Assembly: GCA_016223165.1 (NCBI GenBank)
Contig: JACRPO010000001.1
Span: 124,001 to 188,000, forward strand
Origin: Burkholderiales bacterium
Lineage (GTDB): Bacteria > Pseudomonadota > Gammaproteobacteria > Burkholderiales > Burkholderiaceae_C
Direction: 5' to 3'
Length of the DNA stretch: 64,000 nucleotides
Shown: piece after piece, positions 35,424 through 44,430 of the stretch
How the letters are laid out: each line of letters starts with the position of its first letter
Numbering within the stretch: position 1 is the stretch's first letter
The notes under the pieces: generated by a model
What the model saw: only the letters and a program-made list of their open reading frames with translations
Told to the model about the DNA's origin: nothing
Databases searched by the model: none
Position numbers and translations under genes: made by a program

Positions 35424-36818
35424 TCAGATGATCTCGAAATACCGCTTCAGCTCCCAGTCGGTGACCGCATCTTGCCACTGGCGGTGCTCCCATTCGCGCG
35501 TGGCCGCGAAGTGCTCGACGAAGGTGTCGCCAAGCCAGTCACGCGCGATGGCACTGGCCCTGAAGCTGCGCGTCGTCTCCAGCAGCGAGCGCGGTGCGCG
35601 CGGGATGTGCTCGGCCCCCTGGTTGGTGCCGGTGATCGGCGGCGCGGTGAGCTTCAACCCCTTCTCGACGCCATGCAGGCCGGCCGCGACGACGGCGGCC
35701 ATCGCCAGGTAGGGGTTGATGTCGGCGCCCGGGCAGCGCGTTTCGAGGCGCGTGCTCTTCGGGCTGCCGGCGATGACACGGAAACTCGCGGTGCGGTTGT
35801 CCAGCCCCCAGGTCGGCTTCACCGGCGCCCAGAAGCCGTCGACGAGCCGCTTGTAGCTGTTGATGGTGGGCCAGAACATCGGCGCGAATTCCATCAGGCA
35901 GGCCACCTGCCCGGCGAGGTAGCTCTCGAAGAGCTTGCTCATCGATCGCGGGCTCTTCGCGTCGTAGAAGAGGTTGGTCTTCCCTTCGCGATCGTCCGTC
36001 AGGCTCTGATGGATGTGCCCCGAGCACCCCGGGTACTGGGCGCTCCACTTGGCCATGAAGCTCGGCATCACGCCGTACTTCTTGCCGATCTCCTTGGCGC
36101 CGGTCTTGAAGAGGATGGCGCGGTCGGCCGCCTCGAGCGCGCTGCTGAAGGCGATGGCCACCTCGTAGACGCCGGGCCCGGTTTCGGTGTGCAGGCCTTC
36201 GATCGGCACGCCGAAGGCGGCCATGTCGTCCATCAGCGCATTGAAGAAGCCGCGCTGGTCGGCCATGCGCAGGAGCGAGTAGCCGAACATGCCCGGCGTG
36301 ATGGGCTCGGGCCCGACGCCGCGCTTGGCGGCCCAGCTCTGCGGCGTCTCGGCGAAGTTGAACCACTCGAACTCGACGCCGCACATGGGCGCGAAGCCGA
36401 GCTTCTCGGCGCGCTTGAGCACGCGCTTCAGGGTCTGGCGCGGGCACACCGGAAACGGCGAGCCGTCGGAGTTGACGAAGTCGCCGAGAAAGAAGGGCAC
36501 GCCGTTGTCCCAGGGCACGCGGCGCGCGGTGTCGAGGTCGATGCGTGCCAGGGCATCGGGGAAGCCGTGCTGCCAGCCGGTGACCTGCGTGTTGTCGTAG
36601 CACTGGTCGCCCGAGTCCCAGCCGAAGACGACGTCGCAGAAGCCGAAACCGCCCTTGGGCCCGGGGTCCGCGGCGCCGAAGAACTTGTCGCGGTGCAGGA
36701 ACTTGCCGCGCAGGATGCCGTCGATGTCGCTGACGGCGACCTTGACCTTGCCGGTGTCGCTGGCGCGGAGGGCGGCGAGCGCCGGGTGTTCCTTGGGGCT
36801 GCTGTTCTTCTTCGCCAT
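35424..36818 (-). CDS. Glutamine synthetase-like gamma-glutamyl ligase
   Basis: A 464-aa protein of the glutamine synthetase family, closer to amine ligases (PuuA and relatives) than to GlnA. The metal and substrate motifs are GVEFEWFNF, HTETGPGVYEVAI, PGCSGHIHQSL, DNRTASFRV and TRLETRCPGADINPYLAMAA. The beta-Grasp N-domain is short (VKVAVSDIDGILRGKFL). Such enzymes join glutamate to a free amine using ATP. With the Fe-type alcohol dehydrogenase, aldehyde dehydrogenase and PuuD-like genes downstream, a pathway for an amino alcohol is likely. It begins 35 bases after phnW. Confidence 0.92.
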   Translation of the reverse strand: MAKKNSSPKEHPALAALRASDTGKVKVAVSDIDGILRGKFLHRDKFFGAADPGPKGGFGFCDVVFGWDSGDQCYDNTQVTGWQHGFPDALARIDLDTARRVPWDNGVPFFLGDFVNSDGSPFPVCPRQTLKRVLKRAEKLGFAPMCGVEFEWFNFAETPQSWAAKRGVGPEPITPGMFGYSLLRMADQRGFFNALMDDMAAFGVPIEGLHTETGPGVYEVAIAFSSALEAADRAILFKTGAKEIGKKYGVMPSFMAKWSAQYPGCSGHIHQSLTDDREGKTNLFYDAKSPRSMSKLFESYLAGQVACLMEFAPMFWPTINSYKRLVDGFWAPVKPTWGLDNRTASFRVIAGSPKSTRLETRCPGADINPYLAMAAVVAAGLHGVEKGLKLTAPPITGTNQGAEHIPRAPRSLLETTRSFRASAIARDWLGDTFVEHFAATREWEHRQWQDAVTDWELKRYFEII

Positions 36819-36853
36819 GCTTTAGCTCCTGATCGACTGGCCGGACTTGCGGA

Positions 36854-37972
36854 TCACGACGCCGGCGCCCCATTCGGGATACCCATCTCGCGCAGCACGT
36901 CGGCCACGGCGTTCACCGCCTGGCGCATCTCGTTGCGCCCGATGGCGCCGATGCAGCCGACACGGAACGTCTCCACCTGCGTCAGCTTGCCCGGATAAAG
37001 GATGAAGCCGCGCGCCTTGGCCGCGGCGTAGAAGCGCTTGAAGTCGTAGGCCGGGTGCGCCGGCGCGTGGAAGGTGACGATGATGGGCGCCTGCACTTCC
37101 GGCCGCAGGAAGGGCTTGAAGCCGAGCTTGGCCATGCCGTCGACGAGTGTGCGGCAGTTGTCGGTGTAGCGCGCGAGGCGCGCCGGCTGCCCGCCTTCCA
37201 GGGCGAACTGCGCAACGGCCTCCGACAGCGCCGCCACCACATGCGTGGGCGGCGTGAAGCGCCACTGCCCCGTCTTGCCCATGTAGATATGCTGATCGTG
37301 CAGGTCCATCGCCAGGCTCTGGCTGTTGCCGGCGCAGGCTTCGAGCACGGCCTTGCGGATGAAGACGAAGCCCATGCCGGGCACGCCCTCGAGGCATTTG
37401 CCGCTGGCCGCGATCAGCGCGTCGAAGCGGACCTCGCGCGCATCGATGGGCAGCGCCGCGAAGCTCGACATCGCGTCGACGATGAGGCCCTTGCCATGCT
37501 TCTCGCACACCGCGGCCACCGCGGTGAGCGGGTTCTCGACGCCGGTGCCTGTCTCGCAGTGGATGAGGATGACATGCGTGATGCCCGGGTCGGCGGCAAG
37601 GTGCCTGTCGACCGCCGCGGCATCGACCGGCGTGTCCTCGGGCACCGGCATCACCGTGGCCTGGCGGCCCATCATCTGCGACAGCTTCGCGGCGCGCTTG
37701 CAGTAGGCGCCGTTGTCGGGCACGAGCACGTGGCCGTCCTTCGGCACGAGCGTCGCCACGGCCGCCTCGACGCTGAAGGTGCCACTGCCCTGCAACGGCA
37801 CCACCACGTGCGTTTCGTGCCCGTGCACGATGTCGAGCAACCGTTCGCGCAGGCCGGCGGTGAGGGCGTTGAAGTCCGCGTCCCAGCTGCCCCAGTCCTT
37901 CAGCATCGCGAGCTTGGTGCGCAGCGTCGTCGTCAGCGGGCCGGGGGTGAGGAGGATGGCGTCACGGTCCAT
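36854..37972 (-). CDS. phnW: 2-Aminoethylphosphonate--pyruvate transaminase
   Basis: A 372-aa PLP enzyme that converts AEP and pyruvate to phosphonoacetaldehyde and alanine. [25 protein letters not shown] and [18 protein letters not shown] are the PhnW N-terminal signatures. The PLP lysine is in [16 protein letters not shown], and [15 protein letters not shown] gives the cofactor Asp. The C-terminal part has [24 protein letters not shown], also family-specific. Length fits. It is 33 bases after the AEP permease gene, consistent with one operon for import and first step. Confidence 0.96.
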   Translation of the reverse strand: MDRDAILLTPGPLTTTLRTKLAMLKDWGSWDADFNALTAGLRERLLDIVHGHETHVVVPLQGSGTFSVEAAVATLVPKDGHVLVPDNGAYCKRAAKLSQMMGRQATVMPVPEDTPVDAAAVDRHLAADPGITHVILIHCETGTGVENPLTAVAAVCEKHGKGLIVDAMSSFAALPIDAREVRFDALIAASGKCLEGVPGMGFVFIRKAVLEACAGNSQSLAMDLHDQHIYMGKTGQWRFTPPTHVVAALSEAVAQFALEGGQPARLARYTDNCRTLVDGMAKLGFKPFLRPEVQAPIIVTFHAPAHPAYDFKRFYAAAKARGFILYPGKLTQVETFRVGCIGAIGRNEMRQAVNAVADVLREMGIPNGAPAS

Positions 37973-38005
37973 GGGAGCGTCCTTCGATGGGTCCTGTCGC
38001 TGGTC

Positions 38006-39727
38006 TCAGGCCTTCCAGGCCTGGGTGCGCCGCTCGACGATGCGCGCGAGTGCCCAGAAGAGCAGCGTGGCCACGCTGCTGGCGGCAGCGATCATGACGG
38101 CGCAGGCGGCGGCGGCGCCGATCTCGCCGGCTTCGTCGAGGTTGAGGATGGCGATGCTGGCCACCTTCGTCTCCGGCGAATACAGGAACACCACCGCCGA
38201 GATGGTGGTCATGGCATTGACGAAGAAGTAGCGCGCGATGTCCACCAGCGCCGGCGTGCAGATGGGCAGCGTGACGCGCCGGAACGTCACCCACTGCGGC
38301 ACCTTCAGGCTCGCGCTCACCGATTCGAATTCGGCGTCGAGTGCCTTCAGCGCCGTCACCGCCGTGAGGTGGCCCGTGGTGTAGAAGTGGACGATGGTGC
38401 ACAGCGTGAGCAGCGCCATCGTCTGGTACAGCCCGTTCAGCGGGTTGGCCGGCGCGTTGAAGAAGAAGATGTAGCCGAGGCCGAGCACCAGGCCGGGCAC
38501 CGCCATCGGCAGCATCGCGAGCAGGCGCACGCTGCCGCGCAGCAGGCGCGGCGCCTGCGTCTTCTCGAGCAGGTAGGCGCCGACGAAGACGAGCGCCGTG
38601 CCGAACAGCGCCGTGCCGCCGCTCATCACGAGGCTGTTGACGAAGCCTTCGCCGAACTCGGCGTCGAAGAGGCCCATCCGGTAGTGCCGCAGGCTGGGCG
38701 CCAGGTTGTAGGGCCAGAAGCTGGCGAAGCTGGCGAAGACGGCCATGCCCAGCATCGCCAGCATCAGCAGGGCCACGAGAGCGCACCAGGCGCCCATCAG
38801 CGCGTCGAAGGCCGGGTCGCGCCGGGCGCGGTAGGGCACGGCGCGCGCCGTCAGCATCGCCGTCTGCTTGCGCTGCACGAGGTGGTCGACGGCGAAGGTC
38901 AGCACGGCCGGCGCCAGCAGCAGCAGCGCCACGACGGCGCCACGCTGGAAGTCCTGCTGGCCGATGACGAGCTTGAAGACATCGGTGGCGAGGACGTTGA
39001 AGCTGCCGCCGATGACCTTGGGAATGCCGAAGTCGGTGACGACGAGCGTGAACACGACGAGGCTGGCGCTGATGAGGCCGTACTTGGCCCCCGGCAGCGT
39101 GATGGTCAGGAACTTGCGCAACGCGCTCGTGCCCATCGAGTCGGCGGCTTCGTACAGGCGCGCATCGGCGGCGGTGAGCGCGGTGACGAGGATCATCAGC
39201 GCGTGCGGGAAGACGGCGAACATCTCGGCCAGGACGATGCCTGGGGCGCCGTAGATCTGCTCGATGCCCAGGGTCGTGAGCCACGCCTTCAGCGCGCCCT
39301 GGTTGCCGAACCAGTAGATGAGCGAGATGGCCGAGAGCAGCGAAGGCGCGAGCAGCGGGATCAGCGTGATGCCGCGAAAGAGCGCCTTGCCCGGCATGCG
39401 GCTGCGCGTCAGCGCATAGGCCGAGACGAAGGCCGCCGGCACGGCGACGACGGTGACCAGCGCGCTCACCCACAGGCTGTTCCACAGCGAGGTGAGCAGC
39501 GCCGGCGTCCTGGCGTAGCTGACGAAGTTGGCGATGCCGACGAAGCGGCCCTGGTTGTCTTCCAGCGCCTGCAGGCCGATGGCGGCCAGCGGCGCGGCCA
39601 GGAAGGCCAGCAGCAGCAGTGCCACTCCCACCAGCGCCGCGGCGGCGACGCGGTCGCTCGCCGTGGCCGCGAGCTTTGGCGCGGGGGTGGCCGAAATGGG
39701 GGCCGTGCCGGCGGCCAGCGTGCTCAT
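38006..39727 (-). CDS. AEP ABC transporter permease, two fused domains
   Basis: A 573-aa permease with about twelve membrane helices and two BPD_transp_1-type domains, as in the PhnU-type and iron (FbpB-like) importers. The two EAA-like loops are AADSMGTSALRKFLTITLPGAKYGL in the first half and SASLKVPQWVTFRRVTLPICTPAL in the second. The gene begins 16 bases after the ATPase gene ends. The AEP assignment rests on the neighbours: phnW directly downstream, the ATPase and solute-binding protein upstream, and phnA divergent. Confidence 0.92.
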   Translation of the reverse strand: MSTLAAGTAPISATPAPKLAATASDRVAAAALVGVALLLLAFLAAPLAAIGLQALEDNQGRFVGIANFVSYARTPALLTSLWNSLWVSALVTVVAVPAAFVSAYALTRSRMPGKALFRGITLIPLLAPSLLSAISLIYWFGNQGALKAWLTTLGIEQIYGAPGIVLAEMFAVFPHALMILVTALTAADARLYEAADSMGTSALRKFLTITLPGAKYGLISASLVVFTLVVTDFGIPKVIGGSFNVLATDVFKLVIGQQDFQRGAVVALLLLAPAVLTFAVDHLVQRKQTAMLTARAVPYRARRDPAFDALMGAWCALVALLMLAMLGMAVFASFASFWPYNLAPSLRHYRMGLFDAEFGEGFVNSLVMSGGTALFGTALVFVGAYLLEKTQAPRLLRGSVRLLAMLPMAVPGLVLGLGYIFFFNAPANPLNGLYQTMALLTLCTIVHFYTTGHLTAVTALKALDAEFESVSASLKVPQWVTFRRVTLPICTPALVDIARYFFVNAMTTISAVVFLYSPETKVASIAILNLDEAGEIGAAAACAVMIAAASSVATLLFWALARIVERRTQAWKA

Positions 39728-39743
39728 CGTCGGCGCCCGAGCC

Positions 39744-40877
39744 TCAGAACACCCGCATGCGGCCGCGCATCAGGCGCATCGGCAGCCGGCTGCCGGGCTG
39801 CAATTGCTGCTCCGACAGGTAGTTGAGCGACAGGTAGACGGTGAGCTTCTGCTCGCCGAGCGCCGGGCTCGAGATGCGCACGAGGCAGTACGAGCCGAGG
39901 AACTCGATCTTCTCGATCTCGGCCTCGAAGGCGTTGGGGTCGCCCATCGAGAAGCGGCTGCCGAGCACCGCGGTGGCGAAGACGGAGTCGGCGCTGTCCT
40001 CCTGCGCCTTGCGGCGCGCTGCGGCTTCGCCGCGCGCCAGGATGTCCTCGGGCCTGAGGTAGATCTTCAGCTTCGCGCCGTGCGGCCGGCCGTGCCGGCA
40101 CTCGAAGAGCGTGGGTCCGATGCGGACGTGATCGTCGGCCTCGGCCAGGCCTTCGAGGACGTTGATGCGGCCGACGAAGTCGGCGACGAAGGGCGTGGCC
40201 GGCTCGCGGTAGACGGTGAGCGGCGAGCCCACCTGCTCGATCGCGCCCTCGTTCATGACGACGATGCGGTCGGCCACCGAGAGCGCCTCTTCCTGATCGT
40301 GCGTGACCATGATGGTGGTCACGCCGAGCTTGCGCTGCAGGCTCTTGATCTCCTGGCGCAGGTGCACGCGCACGATGGCGTCCAGCGCCGAGAGCGGCTC
40401 GTCGAGCAGCAGCAGGCCGGGCGAGGTGGCGAGCGCGCGCGCCAGCGCGATGCGCTGCTGCTGGCCGCCGGAGAGCTGGGCCGGGAACTTGTCCTCGCTG
40501 CCGGGCAGGCCGACGAGCTGCACGAGCTCGCTCACACGCGCGCGCGCCTGCGCGCGCGCCACCTTGCGGTTGACGAGGCCGTAGGCGACGTTGTCGGCGA
40601 CGCTGAGGTTGGGGAAGAGCGCGTACGACTGGAAGACGATGCCGTAGTCGCGCCCGGCAGGCGGCAGGCGGCTGATGTCGCGCCCCGCCTGCTCGATGCG
40701 CCCGCCGCTTTGCGCCTCGAGCCCGGCGATGATGCGCAACAGCGTCGTCTTGCCGCAGCCCGAGGGCCCGAGGAAGCACACGAACTCGCCCTTGTCGACG
40801 GCGAGGTCGACCCCCTTGAGCGCGGTGAAGCTGCCGAACTGCTTGTGGATGCCCTCGAGCTCGAGGAACGTGGACAC
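39744..40877 (-). CDS. AEP ABC transporter ATPase
   Basis: A 377-aa ABC ATPase: Walker [10 protein letters not shown], signature LSGGQQQR, Walker [13 protein letters not shown] and the H-loop in [18 protein letters not shown]. The C-terminal TOBE-like regulatory part begins near residue 240 ([14 protein letters not shown]). Length and plan match the PhnT/PotA/FbpC group. It is 59 bases from the solute-binding protein stop codon; in between lies the outer part of a 12-bp repeat. Confidence 0.92.
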   Translation of the reverse strand: MSTFLELEGIHKQFGSFTALKGVDLAVDKGEFVCFLGPSGCGKTTLLRIIAGLEAQSGGRIEQAGRDISRLPPAGRDYGIVFQSYALFPNLSVADNVAYGLVNRKVARAQARARVSELVQLVGLPGSEDKFPAQLSGGQQQRIALARALATSPGLLLLDEPLSALDAIVRVHLRQEIKSLQRKLGVTTIMVTHDQEEALSVADRIVVMNEGAIEQVGSPLTVYREPATPFVADFVGRINVLEGLAEADDHVRIGPTLFECRHGRPHGAKLKIYLRPEDILARGEAAARRKAQEDSADSVFATAVLGSRFSMGDPNAFEAEIEKIEFLGSYCLVRISSPALGEQKLTVYLSLNYLSEQQLQPGSRLPMRLMRGRMRVF

Positions 40878-40895
40878 GACCGCGGGCGCTGCTTG

Positions 40896-40955
40896 TTCGC
40901 CTGTTTCTTCGCCTGTCTCTTCGCCTGCTTCTTCGACTATTTCTTCGGCTCGCTC
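40896..40955. repeat. 12-bp tandem repeat across the phnS-like stop codon
   Basis: Five copies of TTCGCCTGTTTC or variants run from the intergenic gap into the end of the solute-binding protein gene. Read in that gene's frame the units are Lys-Lys-Gln-Ala. In one copy the Gln codon CAG has become TAG, the present stop codon (40937-40939). Confidence 0.92.
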
Positions 40956-42001
40956 TTCGCCGAGTAGCGCTTATTCCACTCCTCGAGGATGCGCTCGCGG
41001 TTCTCGGCCGCCCAGCCGAAGTCCATTTTCACCAGGCGTGCTTCGTAGTCCTTGGGCACGTTGGGCAGCGGCGGCGCGAGGCCCGGCTGCGCGGTGATGG
41101 CGAAGTTCTTGCCGTACAGCAGCATCGCGTCCTTGCTGCTGGCCCAGTCGGCCAGCTTCTTCGCCGCCTCGAGCTTCTTCGTGCCCTTGTGGATGCCGAA
41201 GGCCTCGAGGTCCCAGCCCAGGCCCTCCTTGGGGAAGACGAGGTCGATCGGCGCGCCCTTCGCCTTGTTGCTGTTGGCGCGGTACTCGAAGCTGATGCCG
41301 ACGACGAATTCGCCGGCGGCGGCCATGTTGCAGGGCTTGCTGCCGCTGTGCGTGTACTGCGCGATGTTCTCGTGCAGCGCGTCCATGTACTTCCAGCCGC
41401 CTCCCTTGCCCTTGTCGTCGCCCCACAGCGTGAGCCAGGCGGTGACGTCGAAGAAGCCGGTGCCCGAGCTCGCCGGGTTGGGCATCACGACCTGGCCCTT
41501 GTAGGCGGGCTTGGTCAGGTCCTTCCAGGTCTCGGGCTTGGGGATGCCCTTCTTCGCCGCCTCGACGGTGTTGAAGCACACCGTGGCGCCCCACACGTCC
41601 ATGCCGAACCAGGCCGGCGGGCTCTTCTTGTCGCGGTACTGGCCCATGATGCCGTCGAGGTTCAGCGGCGCGTAGGGCACGAGCATGCCCTGGCGGTCGA
41701 GCAGCGCCAGGCTGCTGGCGGCCACGCCCATCACCACGTCGGCCTGCGGATTGGCCTTCTCGGCCAGCAGCTTGGCGGTGATGACGCCGGTGCTGTCGCG
41801 CACCCACTTGATGTCGATGTCGGGGTGGGCCTTGACGAAGCCTTCCTGGTAGGCCTTGAGCTGGTCGGTCTCGAGCGCGGTGTAGACGAGCAGCTGCGTC
41901 TTCTGGGCGAAGGCGCCGCCGGCCAGCGCGATGGCCGCGCCGGCGAGCAGTGCGCGTGGGGCGGCGCGGGCAATCGTGCGCATGGGTCGCGTGGGTCGCA
42001 T
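40937..42001 (-). CDS. AEP ABC transporter solute-binding protein
   Basis: A 354-aa periplasmic protein of the iron/AEP-binding (AfuA/PhnS-like) class. The signal peptide (MRPTRPMRTIARAAPRALLAG, core AGAAIALAGGAFA) is cut near AFAQ. LLVYTALETDQLKAYQEGF and IDIKWVRDSTGVITAKLLAEK are typical of the putative AEP-binding group. The ATG at 42001 has a strong GGAGGAG 9 bases upstream. It is the first gene of a minus-strand series with the ATPase, permease and phnW. The protein ends KSEPKK at a stop codon that lies within a tandem repeat. Confidence 0.9.
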   Translation of the reverse strand: MRPTRPMRTIARAAPRALLAGAAIALAGGAFAQKTQLLVYTALETDQLKAYQEGFVKAHPDIDIKWVRDSTGVITAKLLAEKANPQADVVMGVAASSLALLDRQGMLVPYAPLNLDGIMGQYRDKKSPPAWFGMDVWGATVCFNTVEAAKKGIPKPETWKDLTKPAYKGQVVMPNPASSGTGFFDVTAWLTLWGDDKGKGGGWKYMDALHENIAQYTHSGSKPCNMAAAGEFVVGISFEYRANSNKAKGAPIDLVFPKEGLGWDLEAFGIHKGTKKLEAAKKLADWASSKDAMLLYGKNFAITAQPGLAPPLPNVPKDYEARLVKMDFGWAAENRERILEEWNKRYSAKSEPKK

Positions 42002-42217
42002 GGGGTGTTCTCCTCCGGGGGGCGGCGTGGTCGAGGGGGTCATCGAGACTACAAGCGCACGAGGGTCGCCCGCATGCATGACAACCCGATGTCACCGCAG
42101 TGCGCCTGCGCACCCGGCGGCGGCGGGCGAGCGCCGACACGCGCGGCGGCGGTGCGTCGGGCGCCGCTCCGGCCGGGCGGGAGCCGTGGGCACGCGCCCG
42201 GCGGCGGTGGTTTGCAT

Positions 42218-42229
42218 ATTGTTGACAAT
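42218..42229. promoter_or_regulatory. Candidate GntR/FCD operator
   Basis: ATTGT-TG-ACAAT is a palindrome in the form TTGT-N2-ACAA, like operators of FadR/FCD-type GntR regulators. A second ACAAT half-site follows at 42232-42236. It overlaps the -35 box of the regulator's own promoter, which would give autorepression and control of the divergent genes. Confidence 0.6.
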
Positions 42230-42250
42230 CGACAATGCGCTGCCTACGAT
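42222..42250 (+). promoter_or_regulatory. Sigma-70 promoter of the GntR gene
   Basis: TTGACA (42222-42227) and TACGAT (42245-42250) are separated by 17 bases, the ideal spacing. Start of transcription is expected near 42257, giving a leader of about 55 bases to ATG 42313. Confidence 0.65.
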
Positions 42251-42312
42251 GCGCCGCGAGCGCCGCGCCTGCGGCGGCAGGCTTTGGCCCGCAGGCTTCG
42301 CAACTTCCAGAC

Positions 42313-43068
42313 ATGCCCCCCCTGCAGCCCCTCGCCCCGAGTGAGCCGAGAGGCGCGCCTCCCGCCGCGGCGGCGATCGAGTTGTTGCGCGACAACTCGC
42401 TTGTCACGCTGGCGCAGCGAGAGCTCGAGCGGCGCATCGTCAGCGGCGAGATCGCCGCCGGCACCAAGCTCAACGAGGTCGAGGTGGCGGCCGGCTTCGG
42501 CGTCAGCCGCGGCCCGGTGCGCGAGGCCTTCCGCGCGCTCGGGCAGATGGGCCTCGTGCGCGTCGAGAAGAACCGCGGCGTCTTCGTGCGCGAGGTCTCA
42601 CTCGACGAGGCGAACGAGTTCTACGAGGTGCGCGCGGCGCTCGAAGGCCTGATCGGCCGGCTCGCCGCGCGGCGCATCGCCGCCGACGAGATCGAGGCGC
42701 TGCGCGGCATCGTCAAGCGCATGCACCAGGCGCAGAAGGCGACCAAGGCCAGGATGGCGGAGGCGTACTTCGCCCTCAACGTCGAGTTCCACGACCTCCT
42801 CGCGCGCGCGGCGCGCAACCAGGCGCTGCTCGCCAACTACCGCGGCGTGATCAACCAGCTCGACCTGTACCGCCGCGCGACGCTGAAGCGCGGCACCGAC
42901 ACCATCGCGCTGTCCACGTCCGAGCATCAGGCCATCGTCGAGGCCGTGGCCGCGCGCGACGAGGCACGCGCCGAGCGGCTGCTTGCCGAGCACGTGCTCG
43001 GCAGTCGCGAGCGGCTGCACCAGGCACTCGCGGCGCCTGCGCCGGCGGGCGGGCGGTCCGGACGCTGA
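42313..43068 (+). CDS. GntR/FCD phosphonate-associated regulator
   Basis: A 251-aa regulator. The winged helix-turn-helix is KLNEVEVAAGFGVSRGPVREAFRALGQMGLV with the wing RVEKNRGVFVREV. The effector domain is the all-helical FCD type (NEFYEVRAALEGLIGRLAARR, NVEFHDLLARAARN, SEHQAIVEAVAARD), whose His and Asp residues often bind a metal and a carboxylate. FCD regulators linked to phosphonate use are known in Burkholderia. The ATG at 42313 is preferred to an upstream frame that reads Ala/Arg-rich sequence. It is divergent from the AEP importer and 52 bases before phnA. Confidence 0.9.
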   Translation: MPPLQPLAPSEPRGAPPAAAAIELLRDNSLVTLAQRELERRIVSGEIAAGTKLNEVEVAAGFGVSRGPVREAFRALGQMGLVRVEKNRGVFVREVSLDEANEFYEVRAALEGLIGRLAARRIAADEIEALRGIVKRMHQAQKATKARMAEAYFALNVEFHDLLARAARNQALLANYRGVINQLDLYRRATLKRGTDTIALSTSEHQAIVEAVAARDEARAERLLAEHVLGSRERLHQALAAPAPAGGRSGR

Positions 43069-43120
43069 GGCGCCTGCCCGCGCGCGCCTGCCTCGTTCCT
43101 TCTCTCCATCCGTCATCGTC

Positions 43121-44389
43121 ATGAACGCCACGCACCGCCCCCCCGTCACCGTCACCGTCAACGAAACCTCCTACCGCTGGCCGCTGCGCCCGGTGGTCGT
43201 CGTGTGCATCGACGGCGGCGACCCGCGCTACCTGCGGCGCTATCTCGCCGAGGGCGCCGTCCCCCACATCGCGCACTTCATCAGCCAGGGCTTCGCCGGC
43301 GTGGCCGAGGGCTCGATGCCGTCGTTCACCTGCCCGAACAACATGTCGATGATCACCGGCACGCCGACCTCGAAGCACGGCATCTCGGGCAACTTCTACC
43401 TCGACACGGCCACCTGGCAGCCGGTGGTGATGACCGGCCCCGAGCTCCTGCGCGGCGACACCGTGATCGCGCGCTTTGCCGCCGCCGGCGCCAAGGTGGT
43501 GTCCATCACCGCCAAGGACAAGCTGCGCCGCCAGCTCGCCAAGGGGCTGGACGTGAGCCAGGGCCACGTGTCGTTCTCCAGCGAGTTCGCCGACAAGTGC
43601 ACGATGGCCGAGAACGGCATCGAGAACGTCATCGAGTGGCTGGGCATGGGCAAGCCCGGCATGTACTCGATGGAGCTGTCGCTCTTCGTGCTCGAGGCGG
43701 GGCTGAAGCTGCTCAGGGAGCGCCGGCCCGACCTGCTCTTCCTCTCGCTCACCGACTTCGTGCAGCACAAGTGGGCGCCCGAGGAGGCCGACGCCCGCCG
43801 CTTCTACGAGAGGCTCGACGATCTCTTCGGCCGTCTCGCGGCCGAGGACATCACGCTCGCGCTGACCGCCGACCACGGCATGAGCGACAAGAGCAACGCG
43901 GCCGGGGAGCCCAACGTCATCTGGCTGCAGGACGTCCTCGACGCGAGGTTCGGCAAGGATCAAACGATCGTCATCTGCCCCATCACCGATGCCTTCGTCG
44001 CCCACCACGGCGCGCTCGGCGGCTTCGTGCGCGTGTGGTCGCGCGGCAAGGTGACGGCGCGGCAGATCATCGAGCACATCGGCGGCGTCGACGGCATCGA
44101 GCTCGCGCTCGACAAGGCGACCGCCTGCCGCATGTTCGACATGCCGATGGATCGCGAGGCCGACGTGGCCGTGGTGGCGCGCGAGGACACCTGCATCGGC
44201 GCCTCGGCGAAGGACCACGACTTGAGCGGCCTGAAGGGCCACCGCCTGCGCACGCACGGCGGCGTGAGCGAGGCCAAGGTGCCGTTCATCCTGAGCCGGC
44301 CGCTGAACGATGCCTACAAGGCGAAGGCGGCGAGCACGCCGCTCAAGAGCTGGCAGATCTTCGACTACGCCATCAACGGCACGGTGTGA
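43121..44389 (+). CDS. phnA: Phosphonoacetate hydrolase
   Basis: A 422-aa alkaline-phosphatase-superfamily enzyme that cleaves phosphonoacetate to acetate and phosphate with two zinc ions. Metal and nucleophile motifs: VVVVCIDGGDPRYL (Asp 31), SMPSFTCPNNMSMITG (Thr 70 nucleophile), LSLTDFVQHKW (Asp, His), LTADHGMSDK (Asp, His) and LRTHGGVSE (His). The match over the full length to PhnA is clear, and phosphonate neighbours agree. It starts 52 bases after the GntR gene with no evident terminator, so both are likely one unit. It provides the last step after PhnW and an aldehyde oxidation. Confidence 0.95.
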   Translation: MNATHRPPVTVTVNETSYRWPLRPVVVVCIDGGDPRYLRRYLAEGAVPHIAHFISQGFAGVAEGSMPSFTCPNNMSMITGTPTSKHGISGNFYLDTATWQPVVMTGPELLRGDTVIARFAAAGAKVVSITAKDKLRRQLAKGLDVSQGHVSFSSEFADKCTMAENGIENVIEWLGMGKPGMYSMELSLFVLEAGLKLLRERRPDLLFLSLTDFVQHKWAPEEADARRFYERLDDLFGRLAAEDITLALTADHGMSDKSNAAGEPNVIWLQDVLDARFGKDQTIVICPITDAFVAHHGALGGFVRVWSRGKVTARQIIEHIGGVDGIELALDKATACRMFDMPMDREADVAVVAREDTCIGASAKDHDLSGLKGHRLRTHGGVSEAKVPFILSRPLNDAYKAKAASTPLKSWQIFDYAINGTV

Positions 44390-44391
44390 AC

Positions 44392-44410
44392 GGCGCCGCT
44401 GCGCGGCGCC
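44392..44410 (+). terminator. Hairpin after phnA
   Basis: GGCGCCG and CGGCGCC pair around CTGCG, directly after the phnA stop codon. There is no T tract, so this may be a weak terminator or an mRNA end structure. Confidence 0.35.
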
Positions 44411-44430
44411 ACTCGACGAGGGAGACGCAG

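Larger units (their letters stand above)
42002..42312. other. Divergent control region of the phosphonate genes
   Basis: A 311-base gap between the divergent solute-binding protein and GntR genes. It holds the AT-rich stretch at 42211-42236 with a promoter and operator for the + strand. I could not fit a minus-strand sigma-70 promoter. A short Arg-coding frame on the + strand is a GC-bias artefact. Confidence 0.6.

Noticed and set aside
40520..40560. GC-alternating run (CGCGCGCGC) as a Z-DNA or recombination site
   Set aside because: It is coding sequence (Arg-Ala repeats in a helix of the ATPase) and common for this base composition.
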